Source: Zelonia costaricensis (lineage: Eukaryota > Euglenozoa > Kinetoplastea > Trypanosomatida > Trypanosomatidae). From it: a stretch of DNA of 15,417 nucleotides. Position numbers and translations under genes: made by a program. The notes below the pieces were generated by a model, which saw only the letters and a list, made by a program, of their open reading frames with translations, did no database searches and was not told where the DNA came from. How positions within the stretch are numbered: the stretch's first letter is position 1; the number at the start of each line of letters is the position of its first letter. Below, piece after piece: positions 7,566 through 15,417 of the stretch. The stretch spans positions 1 to 15,417 of the forward strand of contig JASAOO010002970.1 of the NCBI GenBank assembly GCA_030849075.1, written 5' to 3'.

Positions 7566-9065
7566 ATGGCATCCAAGGAGGCGCTTCTCGCCGTGCTGGC
7601 TGGCTCTGGCCAGGAGCATCTCCTAGACGGCTATGACAACCTGTCCTCCGACGCGCAGGCATCGCTGACGGTGCAGATCCAGTCGTACACCAATGGGCAG
7701 TGGAAGCACATGAACTCCATCCTGCACGACAGCCTTGAGCACCTGCGCCGGAGTACCGCTACTGCCTCTGCCGATGCCAATTCCACGGCGGCGGACACCG
7801 ACGCTGGCGCCGTGCCGGCACCGCACATTGCACCGCCGCCGGCAGAGACAATCGCGGACGTGCCGGCCCTGCTCGCCGCGGGGGCGCCAGAGCTGGCAGC
7901 CATCCAAGCTGCCGGCTACGGGGTGGTGGCGCGCGGGGAGGGTGCAGTGCTGCTCATGGCGGGTGGCAGCGGCACGCGTCTCGGCGTCACGATTCCCAAG
8001 GGTCTCTTCGAGTGCGACGACCTCGCCAGTGGCCGCTCGCTTTTCGAGTACCACTGCCAGCGCATTCGCAAGATGGAGATGATGGCGGCGAGTGCCATGG
8101 CGACGTCGGCCACGACCGCTGCGGGTGCCGCCGCCGCCACTGAAGGCCGGGGGACACTGCCGCTGCTCGTCATGACGTCCGACCAGAACGACGCCGCGAC
8201 GCAGGACTTTTTCCGGTCGCACCGCTTCTTCGGGCTGCAGCCGAGTCAGGTGTTCTTCTTTCGGCAGAGCTCGCTGCCGTGCTACGACGCCGGCAATGGG
8301 CGTGTGCTGGTCGAGGCGCCGGGTCGGCTGTGCCTCGCCCCGGGCGGCAACGGCGGCCTCTACGAGAGCCTTGTCAAGCCCGCCGCCACCTCCCCGCCAG
8401 GCGAGGTCGGCGTGCTGGCGCAGATGAAAGCGAGGGGCGTGCGCTACGTGCAGATCTTCAGCGTCGACAACATTCTCGCGCGGCTCGGCGACCCGTACTT
8501 CTTCGGCATGGCCGCCTCGCGCCAGGCGGAGGTGGTGCTCAAGACGGTGCCCAAAGCGTCCGCGGCCGAGCGCGTCGGCGTCGTGGCGAAGGTGGACGGG
8601 GAGTGGTGCGTGGTGGAGTACACGGAGATCGGGGCCGAGCGGTCGGCAGAGGTGGACACCGCGACGGGGCAGCTCGCCTTCAACTGCGGCAACATCGCCT
8701 CGCACTGCTGCTCAGTCGAATTTCTCGAAGTCGCTGCGCGGCATATGGAGACAAGCACCTTTTACCACGCGGCACAGAAGACCATCCCCACCATCGACGG
8801 CCCCACGCCCGCGGTCAAGCTCGAGGCGTTCATCTTCGACCTCTTCCGGTACGCCAAGGACGTGCCGAGCCGGGCGGAGCGGGCCAAGGCGGGCGCGCTG
8901 CCAGACGCGTTCCAGATCATGCAAGTCGACCGCAGCAAGGAGTTTGCGCCGATCAAGAACGCCGACGGCGCCGCCTCTGACACGCCCACCACCGCGGCCA
9001 ACCTGATTCTCGCCCTGCACACAAAGTGGGTCACGGCTGCGATTGCGGCTGCGCCGGAGTCGTAG
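7566..9065 (+). CDS. UAP: UDP-N-acetylglucosamine pyrophosphorylase, body of the enzyme up to an in-frame TAG
   Basis: Encodes 499 aa. UAP makes UDP-GlcNAc and PPi from UTP and GlcNAc-1-phosphate, the last step of UDP-GlcNAc synthesis, which feeds N-glycans and GPI anchors. In T. brucei the enzyme is reported to be glycosomal. Family motifs, in order: nucleotide-binding signature LMAGGSGTRLGVTIPKG (130-146), MTSDQN (203-208), PGGNGGLYESL (259-269), SVDN with its metal-site Asp (299-302), KTVPKASAAERVGVV...VVEYTEI (326-355), FNCGNI (372-377), KLEAFIFDLF (418-427) and EFAPIKNADG...DTPTTA (459-477). Low-complexity inserts lie at 62-95 and 171-195. ATG 7566 is chosen because it follows the acceptor and the protein begins there in family style; the open frame upstream is a microsatellite translation. 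The ORF stops before the conserved C-terminal segment, which continues in the same frame. Confidence 0.93.
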   Translation: MASKEALLAVLAGSGQEHLLDGYDNLSSDAQASLTVQIQSYTNGQWKHMNSILHDSLEHLRRSTATASADANSTAADTDAGAVPAPHIAPPPAETIADVPALLAAGAPELAAIQAAGYGVVARGEGAVLLMAGGSGTRLGVTIPKGLFECDDLASGRSLFEYHCQRIRKMEMMAASAMATSATTAAGAAAATEGRGTLPLLVMTSDQNDAATQDFFRSHRFFGLQPSQVFFFRQSSLPCYDAGNGRVLVEAPGRLCLAPGGNGGLYESLVKPAATSPPGEVGVLAQMKARGVRYVQIFSVDNILARLGDPYFFGMAASRQAEVVLKTVPKASAAERVGVVAKVDGEWCVVEYTEIGAERSAEVDTATGQLAFNCGNIASHCCSVEFLEVAARHMETSTFYHAAQKTIPTIDGPTPAVKLEAFIFDLFRYAKDVPSRAERAKAGALPDAFQIMQVDRSKEFAPIKNADGAASDTPTTAANLILALHTKWVTAAIAAAPES

Positions 9066-9290
9066 GAGGCGGCAGCAGTGACGGCGTACACGGCGCAGGA
9101 GCGTGCTACCGCGCTGGAGCGCCTGCGCGCTGGGCAGTGCCGCTGGGAGGTTTCGCCGCTGGTGTCGTACGAGGGCGAGGGGCTCGCCGCTCACGTCGGC
9201 GAGCTTGTGCGTCGCACAGCTGCCGCGGCGCCCGGCAGCACCGCCGTTCTAAGCCTGGACGAAGCGGTGCACAAACGCGCAAACATGTGA
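9066..9290 (+). CDS. UAP: In-frame continuation of UAP beyond the TAG (C-terminal segment)
   Basis: Immediately after the TAG at 9063-9065 the same frame stays open for 74 codons and ends in TGA. It contains CRWEVSPLVSYEGEGLAAHV, which matches the conserved C-terminal segment of eukaryotic UAPs (human: ISPLVSYAGEGLESYV-like). Codon use remains strongly G/C at third positions, like the body. The TAG falls in the variable linker between the PTTA...LHTKW helix and this segment. With the TAG read as an amino acid the protein would be 574 aa. The C-terminal tripeptide is ANM, which fits a degenerate peroxisomal/glycosomal PTS1 pattern (small, polar/basic, hydrophobic). The segment has no start ATG of its own, so it is translated only if the TAG is an error, is absent from other alleles, or is read through. 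Confidence 0.8.
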   Translation, partial: EAAAVTAYTAQERATALERLRAGQCRWEVSPLVSYEGEGLAAHVGELVRRTAAAAPGSTAVLSLDEAVHKRANM

Positions 9291-9940
9291 GAGGGCCGCG
9301 GGTTGGGGCAAGGTGTGTGTGTGTGTGGAGGGGGGGGGGATGCTGAGGTGGCTCGCCTACACAAGCAGCTGCGTACTGGCATACACTGTTCAGTCGACGT
9401 TGTGGCATGTGCATCGAAAGCCACACGCGAACAAAGTGTGTGACGAAGACGGAACCACGTGTGGCGATGAACCGCTGGGCGGGGGGAGGGCGTGGCTGTT
9501 GCCACGAGCCGCGTAAGTCCGCCGCGGTGCAGGACCAGGCGTTTGTGCGTCCATCGAGCGTGTACGTGACGGGCGGTCGGTCTGCCTTTGTCCTGAGTCG
9601 CACACCTTCTTTTCCGCCAACTCGCCGGCGCCGCGGCCACTCTTTTCCAGCGTACACATGCTCTAAACTTCAAAGCGGGTCTGACAGACGGAATAGGTGC
9701 ACGCATCAGCAAGCGTGTGCCTGTGGGATAGAAGAAAACAAATCAAAATGCAAACGTCGCAGAAGGACACGTGTTCTGGCTCACTTGAGGCTCTCTACCC
9801 AGCGCTGTCTCCGTGGGCATAGTGGTGATCGAAGGTAGCTGCAATGCTGTAGCTTCTCCTTTCTTCTTTGCCGCCGCTCTCTGTTGCTGGCATCCCTGCC
9901 TATGACCGTCTTGAGCTGCTGTCCAGTTCTGACAGCGCCA

Positions 9941-10035
9941 TCCCACCTGCCTCCTCGCTCTCCTTCTCACCTGCCGCCTCCCATCTTTATCTTGCTTCTA
10001 CCACCTCGTCACACCGCCCTCCAACTTCTGCGCAG
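9941..10035 (+). promoter_or_regulatory. Spliced-leader acceptor of the RRP12-like gene
   Basis: About 90 nt dominated by C and T contain no AG until CAG at 10033-10035. This predicts a 5' UTR of about 200 nt that contains the CA repeat and the poly-C run. Confidence 0.65.
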
Positions 10036-10193
10036 TGGCCGCAATACGCACACAACCTTAACACACTCACGTACGCACAAAACAAGTACGCTACACTCAC
10101 ACACACACACACGCGCGCACAAACACCGCAAATCCAGTCGCTGCGCGGAGAAACTGAGACGTCCAATTGCCGGCGCTGCGTAACGACAGCTGA

Positions 10194-10196
<3 letters not shown>

Positions 10197-10232
<36 letters not shown>

Positions 10233-10236
10233 GGGN
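10197..10236 (+). other. Poly-C run, G5 and N: probable assembly junction
   Basis: Thirty-four C are followed directly by five G and one undetermined base. The C/G switch and the N suggest two contig ends joined at an unsequenceable homopolymer. It lies exactly where the RRP12-like start codon should be, so both the run length and the bases next to N are unreliable. Confidence 0.8.
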
Positions 10237-13200
10237 ACTGCGGAGGCGGGCCGCGCCCGCAGTAGCGGCGGGGTGGGGTTCCGCCGCGCCAAGAAGGGCG
10301 CGAACCTCAGCCGCAAGCAGGTCTTCGAGGCGCAGCGCACGCTGTGGAAGCAGAAGGAGCGGACCATGAAGGAGGAGGCGCTCAAGGCGAAGCGGGAGAA
10401 GATGGCGCAGATCCAGAAGCTGAAGAACAAGAAGGTGCACCGCGTCTTCGATCGGTCCACCCTGCACGCCGTGCAGGATGGGTTGACCAGCGCCATCGAG
10501 ATGCTGGGCCAGAAGTCGAGTCCCCTGGCGCTGTTCATGAGCGCCTTCACGGCGCTGTCGAAGGCGCCGGACCAGCGCCACGTGCCGTACATGCTGTCCA
10601 TCATGGCCGCGTGTGTGTCCCAGCTCACGCAGGGGGTGCTGCTGCATCAGCTCGAGGCTACCTTTGGGCTGTGCGACCAGCTCATGGCTGAGTACGGCGC
10701 CAACAACGCCCTCATCGTGGCCAAGGCGCTCAAGCTCGCCGTCGCGCTCCTCCTCGCCATCGAGGCCCCCACGGCGGAGCAGCTGCGGCTGCTGGAGAAG
10801 CTGGAGCCGAGCAAGCTGCAGACAGAGGCCATGAAGCTGTACCTTGCGAGCTTCCGCAAGGTGCTCGAAGTCAGCGCGCTGTGCGCCAACACCGCGGCAC
10901 CTGGCAGTGGCAGCACCGCCCCTCGCAAGGATGCCGTGACGGGCCGCTACACCCTCAACACCCGCCAGCGCTTCTTCTGCGCCGGCCTGCCCGTGTTCGT
11001 GCGGGTCTGCCTCCGCAACCTCGCCGAGACCCCGGCGGCGGTGATGTCGGCGGTGTTGGCGGAGCTGACACTGCTGTTTGACCTGGCCCTGTCGCCGTAC
11101 ATTGTGGAGTCGCTCGAGGGGCAGCGGTGCCTCGACGCGCTGCTGGCCGAGGAGCTGCTGTCGCTGCTGAAGCCGCTGCACCAGCAGTGCTGGGGTATGG
11201 CCATGGAGCTGCTGGCCACGGTGTTTAAGCGGCTGAGCTACTTGAAGCGGGTGCAACCACCGCCGCAAGACGTGGCCAAGGCGCTGGCCGAGGCCACGAG
11301 CGCCGCAGCAGGCCCAGCACGCCACGCCGTGGACGCGGTGCGCCGCTACATCGACTTCACCGACCGCTTCCCGTCCGTGCCGTTCCTCGTCCGCGTGCTG
11401 AACAAGCTGCGCGTGATGGACGACTCCTCGCTGAACGCCAAGGTCGAGCGCGCGCTGGTCGCGGTGGGGTCGTGCATGTACATGCGAGAGTTCACTGAGC
11501 TGCTCGACTTCGACCCTCAGGCCGCGTACGAGGCGGAGATGAGCGCCGACGAGGACACGGCGGAGCAGGCGGAGCAGCTGTGGGCGACGAGCTACCTGCT
11601 CAACGTGTGGCGCCGGACGGCCGCGCACGACTCGCTGCCCTTCCTCGTCCAGCACTTCTTCCCGGCCATCCAGTTTTGCAGCAAGATGGCGGTCGAGGCC
11701 GAGAAGGCGCAGCGCGTCGAGGAGTTCACGCGCTGGTCGGCCCTGCAGGTGCAGTACTGGCGCGTCGCCGCCGGCTTCTGCCACTACCCTGTTGAGGTCA
11801 CGCCGGAGTCCTTCCGCGACGTGGCAAAGCAGTTGGTGGGGCTGCTGGCGAGTGCGACGTTTGTGAACACGAGCGCGTCTGCACTGCACGTCCTGTGCGA
11901 CGGCTACTTTGCGCTGAAGCAGGTGGAGCAGGGCGAGGACGACGATGACGAGGACGAGGACGGCGACGACGCCGCGGTGGCGGGGGCTGGCGCGGCTGCC
12001 GAGGTGCTGCCGGACGACCTGCGCGGCGAGATGAATGTGAGCACCCAGCAGCAGCGCCGGCACCTGCGCAAGGATGCGCTGGACGACGACGTCTATGTGC
12101 TGTCGCTGACCGACCCCGGCTGGAACCCGCACCGCTACCACAACATCACGCAGGCGTACGCCCAGCACGTCTGCGACACCATCTTCGCCAAGTTTAGCGC
12201 CAACATCATGCCGAAGCTGTGCAACACCTTCGAGACGCACGACTCCACCGCCGTGCTGCTGGCCATCCAGAGCTTTTCGAAGGTGTGCAACAAGGAGGTG
12301 ATGACAACCATCTTGAAGGGCATCCTCAGCGTCAGCTCCAACATCGCGGCGCAGACGGCCAGCAGCAGCAGCGGCGGCAGTGTGGCGGGCAGCAGCAGCA
12401 ACGCCAAGGCCGGCAACGCCCCGCTGACATCGAAGCGGCGCGTTATCTTGGACATCGCCTGCGCGGTGGTGCCGCAGCTGACGTCCGAGCACGTCATGAC
12501 GCTCTTCGCCGACATCATCGAGCCCGTCCTGATGGACCCGGCGCCGGAGTCGCGGCTGCTGCAGAAGAAAGCCTACAAGCTGCTCTACGCGATGTTCGAG
12601 CACCGCATCAAGGACATCTTCCCGGTCCTGCAGCGCATTCTCGGCCTGCTCTCGGTAGGTCGGCAGCACGTCACCATCTCGGGGCTGAAGATGCGCATCC
12701 GCTGCCTCTCGTGGGCGCTGGACGCGTGCAAGATGTACTGCCCCAACGAGCTGCTCCCGACGATTCGCGGCCTCGTCGGCGAGGTGGTGCTCTTCTCACG
12801 CGAGCGGTCAAGCGAAACGCGGGCCATGACGATGGAGGTGTTGGAGAAGATGCAGCGCTACATGACCGCCGCCGGCGCCCCCGTCAACGCGCTCCTGCAC
12901 ATGGTGATCGCCGGCCTCTCTGGCAAGACGCCGATGATGGTGTCGAGCGCGGTCGTGTGCATGGCGAAGATGGTGTACCTGACGCACAGCGAGCTGCCCG
13001 AGTCAGACTTGCACGCGGCCATGGCGGTGGGCTTCCAGCTTATGGAGTCCAAAGAGGTCGAGGTGCGCACGGCTGCCGCCATCCTCGCCCGCATGGCCCT
13101 CAAGCTGGCCAAGCGCAGCCCCGCCGTGAAGGCGGCGGTATCGAAGGCGCTGCCGAAGCTGCTGTACGCCATCGCTCTCGTCACGTCGCAGCCGAGCGTC

Positions 13201-14166
13201 GCCAGCAACACCCGCATGCAGCTCCGCGTGCTGCTGGAGAAGTGCCTGAAGCGCTTCCCCATTGAGCAGATCGACCCCATCTTCCCGCTCGGTAGCAAGA
13301 ACTTCCTGCGCTACACGCAGAAGATGATGAAGCGCGAGGAGAAGAAGTCAGAGAAGGAGCTCAAGAAGCGCCACGACAAGCAGCAGAACGAGTTCGACAA
13401 GCTCTTCCTTGGGGCGTCCATGAACGCCGGCCGTGAGGAGGCCGCGGAGGAGGACCTGCTCGAGGCCGGTGCGCTGAGCAGCTTCGTGGCGAAGCACGCG
13501 GCGCCGGTCTTTCAGGGCTTTGGCGGCGCCACGATGGGCGCCGGCGGCGACAGCGACGATGAAGAGGACGAGTACGACAACATGGTCCTGGACTTCCAGA
13601 GCGACGGCAAGCTGCGCATCATCAGCAAGGAGGACAAGCGCGCCGAGGACGCGCACAAGGCGCGGCAGGCCATGGCGGAGCGCCTGCTGCGTCGCAGCAA
13701 CGGCCTTGTCACGGCGTCGGCACTCAACGACGAGGCGAACACCCGCCCTGGCAAGCGGTCTCGCGCCGAGGACGAGGACTTCGAGAACGAGGAGCTCAAC
13801 CTCCGCTACGGCAGCCGGGTCACGGAGGATGCGGCAAAGAAGGCGACGGAGGCGTACAAGGCCGGTCGCGGCGTCGTGGGCCCGAGCGCGCTGCAGGTGG
13901 CACGACTGCGCGACCAGAAGGCGGTGAGCCGCGAGATGAAGCGGCAGCGCGTCGAGGAGGACATCCGCAAGGGTGACGAGTTCCGTGGCACGGGCGACGG
14001 CGACGTCAAGCGTGGCAACCTCGACCCGTTCGCCTACGTGCCGCTCAACCGCCGCTACATGAACCGCCGCAACACCCGGCACGCCGTGCACCGCTTCGAG
14101 GCAGTCGCCAACAAGCACCTCAAGGGCAACAAGGCCAAGGCCGCGAAGGAGGCACGCGGAAAGTAG
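10237..14166 (+). CDS. RRP12: RRP12-like protein (NUC173/HEAT-repeat ribosome biogenesis factor), start codon not resolved
   Basis: At least 1309 aa, ending in TAG followed at once by an in-frame TGA. RRP12 proteins (about 1230-1300 aa in yeast and human) bind pre-ribosomal particles and help 40S maturation and nuclear export. Supporting features are alpha-helical HEAT-like repeats over most of the protein and a NUC173-type region at about 466-535 (SLPFLVQHFFP...YWRVAAGFCHYPVEVTPESF). There is an Asp/Glu-rich loop near 566-577. The charged tail holds KSEKELKKRHDKQQNEFDKL, an acidic patch DSDDEEDEYDN (about 1105-1115), DFQSDGKLRIISKED, and a basic C-terminus PLNRRYMNRRNTRHAVHRFEAV rich in Lys/Arg, as in a nucleolar protein. 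No ATG lies between the upstream splice signal and the junction in this frame. The first readable codons after N are ACT GCG GAG, so the true ATG probably sits at or just before N; the next in-frame ATG (10366) would remove a conserved basic N-terminus. Confidence 0.88.
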   Translation, partial: TAEAGRARSSGGVGFRRAKKGANLSRKQVFEAQRTLWKQKERTMKEEALKAKREKMAQIQKLKNKKVHRVFDRSTLHAVQDGLTSAIEMLGQKSSPLALFMSAFTALSKAPDQRHVPYMLSIMAACVSQLTQGVLLHQLEATFGLCDQLMAEYGANNALIVAKALKLAVALLLAIEAPTAEQLRLLEKLEPSKLQTEAMKLYLASFRKVLEVSALCANTAAPGSGSTAPRKDAVTGRYTLNTRQRFFCAGLPVFVRVCLRNLAETPAAVMSAVLAELTLLFDLALSPYIVESLEGQRCLDALLAEELLSLLKPLHQQCWGMAMELLATVFKRLSYLKRVQPPPQDVAKALAEATSAAAGPARHAVDAVRRYIDFTDRFPSVPFLVRVLNKLRVMDDSSLNAKVERALVAVGSCMYMREFTELLDFDPQAAYEAEMSADEDTAEQAEQLWATSYLLNVWRRTAAHDSLPFLVQHFFPAIQFCSKMAVEAEKAQRVEEFTRWSALQVQYWRVAAGFCHYPVEVTPESFRDVAKQLVGLLASATFVNTSASALHVLCDGYFALKQVEQGEDDDDEDEDGDDAAVAGAGAAAEVLPDDLRGEMNVSTQQQRRHLRKDALDDDVYVLSLTDPGWNPHRYHNITQAYAQHVCDTIFAKFSANIMPKLCNTFETHDSTAVLLAIQSFSKVCNKEVMTTILKGILSVSSNIAAQTASSSSGGSVAGSSSNAKAGNAPLTSKRRVILDIACAVVPQLTSEHVMTLFADIIEPVLMDPAPESRLLQKKAYKLLYAMFEHRIKDIFPVLQRILGLLSVGRQHVTISGLKMRIRCLSWALDACKMYCPNELLPTIRGLVGEVVLFSRERSSETRAMTMEVLEKMQRYMTAAGAPVNALLHMVIAGLSGKTPMMVSSAVVCMAKMVYLTHSELPESDLHAAMAVGFQLMESKEVEVRTAAAILARMALKLAKRSPAVKAAVSKALPKLLYAIALVTSQPSVASNTRMQLRVLLEKCLKRFPIEQIDPIFPLGSKNFLRYTQKMMKREEKKSEKELKKRHDKQQNEFDKLFLGASMNAGREEAAEEDLLEAGALSSFVAKHAAPVFQGFGGATMGAGGDSDDEEDEYDNMVLDFQSDGKLRIISKEDKRAEDAHKARQAMAERLLRRSNGLVTASALNDEANTRPGKRSRAEDEDFENEELNLRYGSRVTEDAAKKATEAYKAGRGVVGPSALQVARLRDQKAVSREMKRQRVEEDIRKGDEFRGTGDGDVKRGNLDPFAYVPLNRRYMNRRNTRHAVHRFEAVANKHLKGNKAKAAKEARGK

Positions 14167-14636
14167 TGACACAGGCGGCACGCACGCGGCTGACCGGCTC
14201 GACTCACTGCTGTCCCTCTGCGTCGCTGAGTGTGGCGGCTCTCTTTCTCTCTCTCTCCAGGGTGGTACGCATGCGCCTGACCTTTCTGCGGTTGCGTGAC
14301 GTTGTCGATGCGGACGTGGATGAACCCTCCGTGCGCGGGGAGAGAGGTGAGGCAGGCAGGGACGGACACGACATGTTTGGGCGGCTTCCGCGTCGCGTTG
14401 TGTCCAGGCTGGAGCTGCGACGTGCCCCCCACCCCCTCCCTCCCTCCTCCCGTCTGCCCTGCTTTCATTTTGTTGGTTGTGTGTGGCGGTGTTTGATGAA
14501 TTCACGTGTAATTAAACGTTACGGAGAAGTCAAAGATGGGGCATGGAGGGTGTGGCGCGGTTGGCAAGGAGAGAAAGAGACGGGGGGCGCGCTATGAGAT
14601 ACGGGAGAGGAATCTGGCAAACCCTTGTCCTGTCCC

Positions 14637-14748
14637 AGCTCTAGTCTCGACGCCGCTCCACCCCGCCCTCCTCTCCGCCCTTGCGCTTCTCGCCTCTTTC
14701 GACCTTCCCGTCTCTCCGGGGTGGTTCTAACGCGGTCGTCGTGTTGAG
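14637..14748 (+). promoter_or_regulatory. Candidate pyrimidine tract and acceptor for a gene beyond the window
   Basis: A C/T-rich block at 14637-14727 precedes a weak GAG at 14746-14748 and further AGs at 14767-14784. No coding frame follows in the remaining 0.65 kb, so it may serve a gene to the right or may only direct polyadenylation of the RRP12-like mRNA. Confidence 0.3.
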
Positions 14749-15324
14749 TTTTCCACTAACCAAACAAGCTGCACAAGTAAAGCAGATAATGAGGACTGTG
14801 TCAATGAGCCGGCGTCACGACGACGGCGCGTAGACGAGGACGGATGCTAGCGAGGCAGCTTGTCCCATGGAGGCCACTCCGCAGGAGAGACGGAGCTCCA
14901 TAGACGCCCAGCGTTGCGTTGTCCCCGCATCCAACGCAGCTCCAGCGCAGTCGGCTCCAGCGCTCGCCTGCCTCCCCTCTCGCGAGCGTACCCCATCACT
15001 CACTTGCGGTGGTAGCGTTCCGCCTCGCCACCCTCCTATCACACGTGAGCGACCTTTGGTAGTCGGAGCGACACACACACGCTCATGGTTGCGCCACAGG
15101 AGAAGTGCAGCAAGGCAGAAGCTCGAAACAGTAGACGGGCCCATCATCGTCTTATACGCACACCACTTTGACTGTGGAGGTGCTCCTCCTGCTACCGGCT
15201 TGTGGAATGAATGCGTGCCTGCAACGACGATCGCAAGCAACACCGCTGGCACTGAGAGCTACGTCGAACACTTACTTCTTGTTTGTCCATGACTCCCTTT
15301 TGGAATACCTGCGCCAACGCACGC

Positions 15325-15326
<2 letters not shown>

Positions 15327-15358
<32 letters not shown>
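15327..15358 (+). repeat. (CA)n microsatellite
   Basis: Perfect AC repeat of 32 nt near the right edge of the window. Confidence 0.95.
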
Positions 15359-15362
<4 letters not shown>

Positions 15363-15417
15363 GCACTGTTTACACGCGCTCGGGTGCACCAACCGACACG
15401 CACCCGATCACAGCACT

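Larger units (their letters stand above)
9291..10236. other. Spacer between UAP and the RRP12-like gene
   Basis: The UAP 3' UTR begins with a (GT)7 run at 9313-9326 and a G-run at about 9329-9339. No coding frame is supported. The 5' region of the next gene contains a long pyrimidine-rich tract, a (CA)n run at 10099-10112 and the poly-C/N junction. Frames at 9407-9838 and on the minus strand at 9106-9712 have no recognisable domain and poor codon bias. Confidence 0.6.
14167..15417. other. 3' spacer without a convincing gene
   Basis: This is the RRP12-like 3' UTR and the following intergenic region. It contains a GT-rich patch at 14475-14493, an AT-rich patch at 14496-14520, a pyrimidine-rich block at 14637-14727 and a (CA)n run near the right edge. 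The longest ATG frame, 14867-15292 (141 codons), has mixed third-position bases (about 60 % G/C against nearly all G/C in the real genes), no domain and an overlapping minus-strand frame, so I do not call it. Confidence 0.55.

Noticed and set aside
9063..9065. Reassigned TAG codon, as in Blastocrithidia-type nuclear codes
   Set aside because: The RRP12-like gene and the 747-aa gene both end at TAG where the protein plausibly ends, and no other gene in the window has internal TAG, TAA or TGA. A reassigned code would scatter stops through all genes.
10009..12669. 886-codon minus-strand frame opposite RRP12
   Set aside because: It is a shadow of the GC-biased RRP12 codons; the + strand protein has clear family motifs.
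14867..15292. 141-codon ATG frame downstream of RRP12
   Set aside because: Third codon positions are mixed, unlike the real genes; there is no domain and a 145-codon frame overlaps on the minus strand.

Overview
The window looks like nuclear DNA of a trypanosomatid, most likely Leishmania or a close relative. All genes lie on the + strand as single intronless ORFs with strong G/C preference at third codon positions. They are separated by roughly 0.9-1.5 kb spacers rich in polypyrimidine tracts, poly-C runs and (GT)n/(CA)n microsatellites. Most genes have a pyrimidine tract followed by a clean AG shortly upstream, as expected for spliced-leader (SL) trans-splicing of a polycistronic Pol II transcript. 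I see no bacterial-type signals, cis-introns or Pol III genes.

Layout: (1) 1-1588, a spacer with no convincing gene. (2) 1589-2548, radial spoke head protein 9 (RSPH9), a flagellar axoneme component. (3) 2549-3811, a spacer with a possible degenerate retroposon (SIDER-like). (4) about 3812-6055, a large conserved-hypothetical protein with a mitochondrial-type N-terminus. (5) 6056-7565, a spacer with microsatellites and an orphan splice-acceptor-like signal. (6) 7566-9065 plus 9066-9290, UDP-N-acetylglucosamine pyrophosphorylase (UAP), interrupted by an in-frame TAG. (7) 9291-10236, a spacer ending in a 34-base poly-C run, five G and an N. (8) 10237-14166, an RRP12-like ribosome-export/biogenesis protein with HEAT-type repeats whose start codon appears lost in the poly-C/N junction. 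(9) 14167-15417, a 3' spacer with no convincing gene.

The genes are functionally unrelated (flagellum, mitochondrion, sugar-nucleotide synthesis, ribosome assembly). This is normal for trypanosomatid gene clusters, where neighbours share transcription but not pathway. I found no new multi-gene system. The most notable observation is the UAP gene: the frame stays open for 74 codons after the TAG, keeps coding-type codon use and encodes the family's conserved SPLVSYEGEGL segment. This could be a sequence error, a recent nonsense mutation or stop-codon readthrough. The second is a recurrent GU-rich stretch after stop codons, in two spacers paired with a nearby complementary CA stretch.
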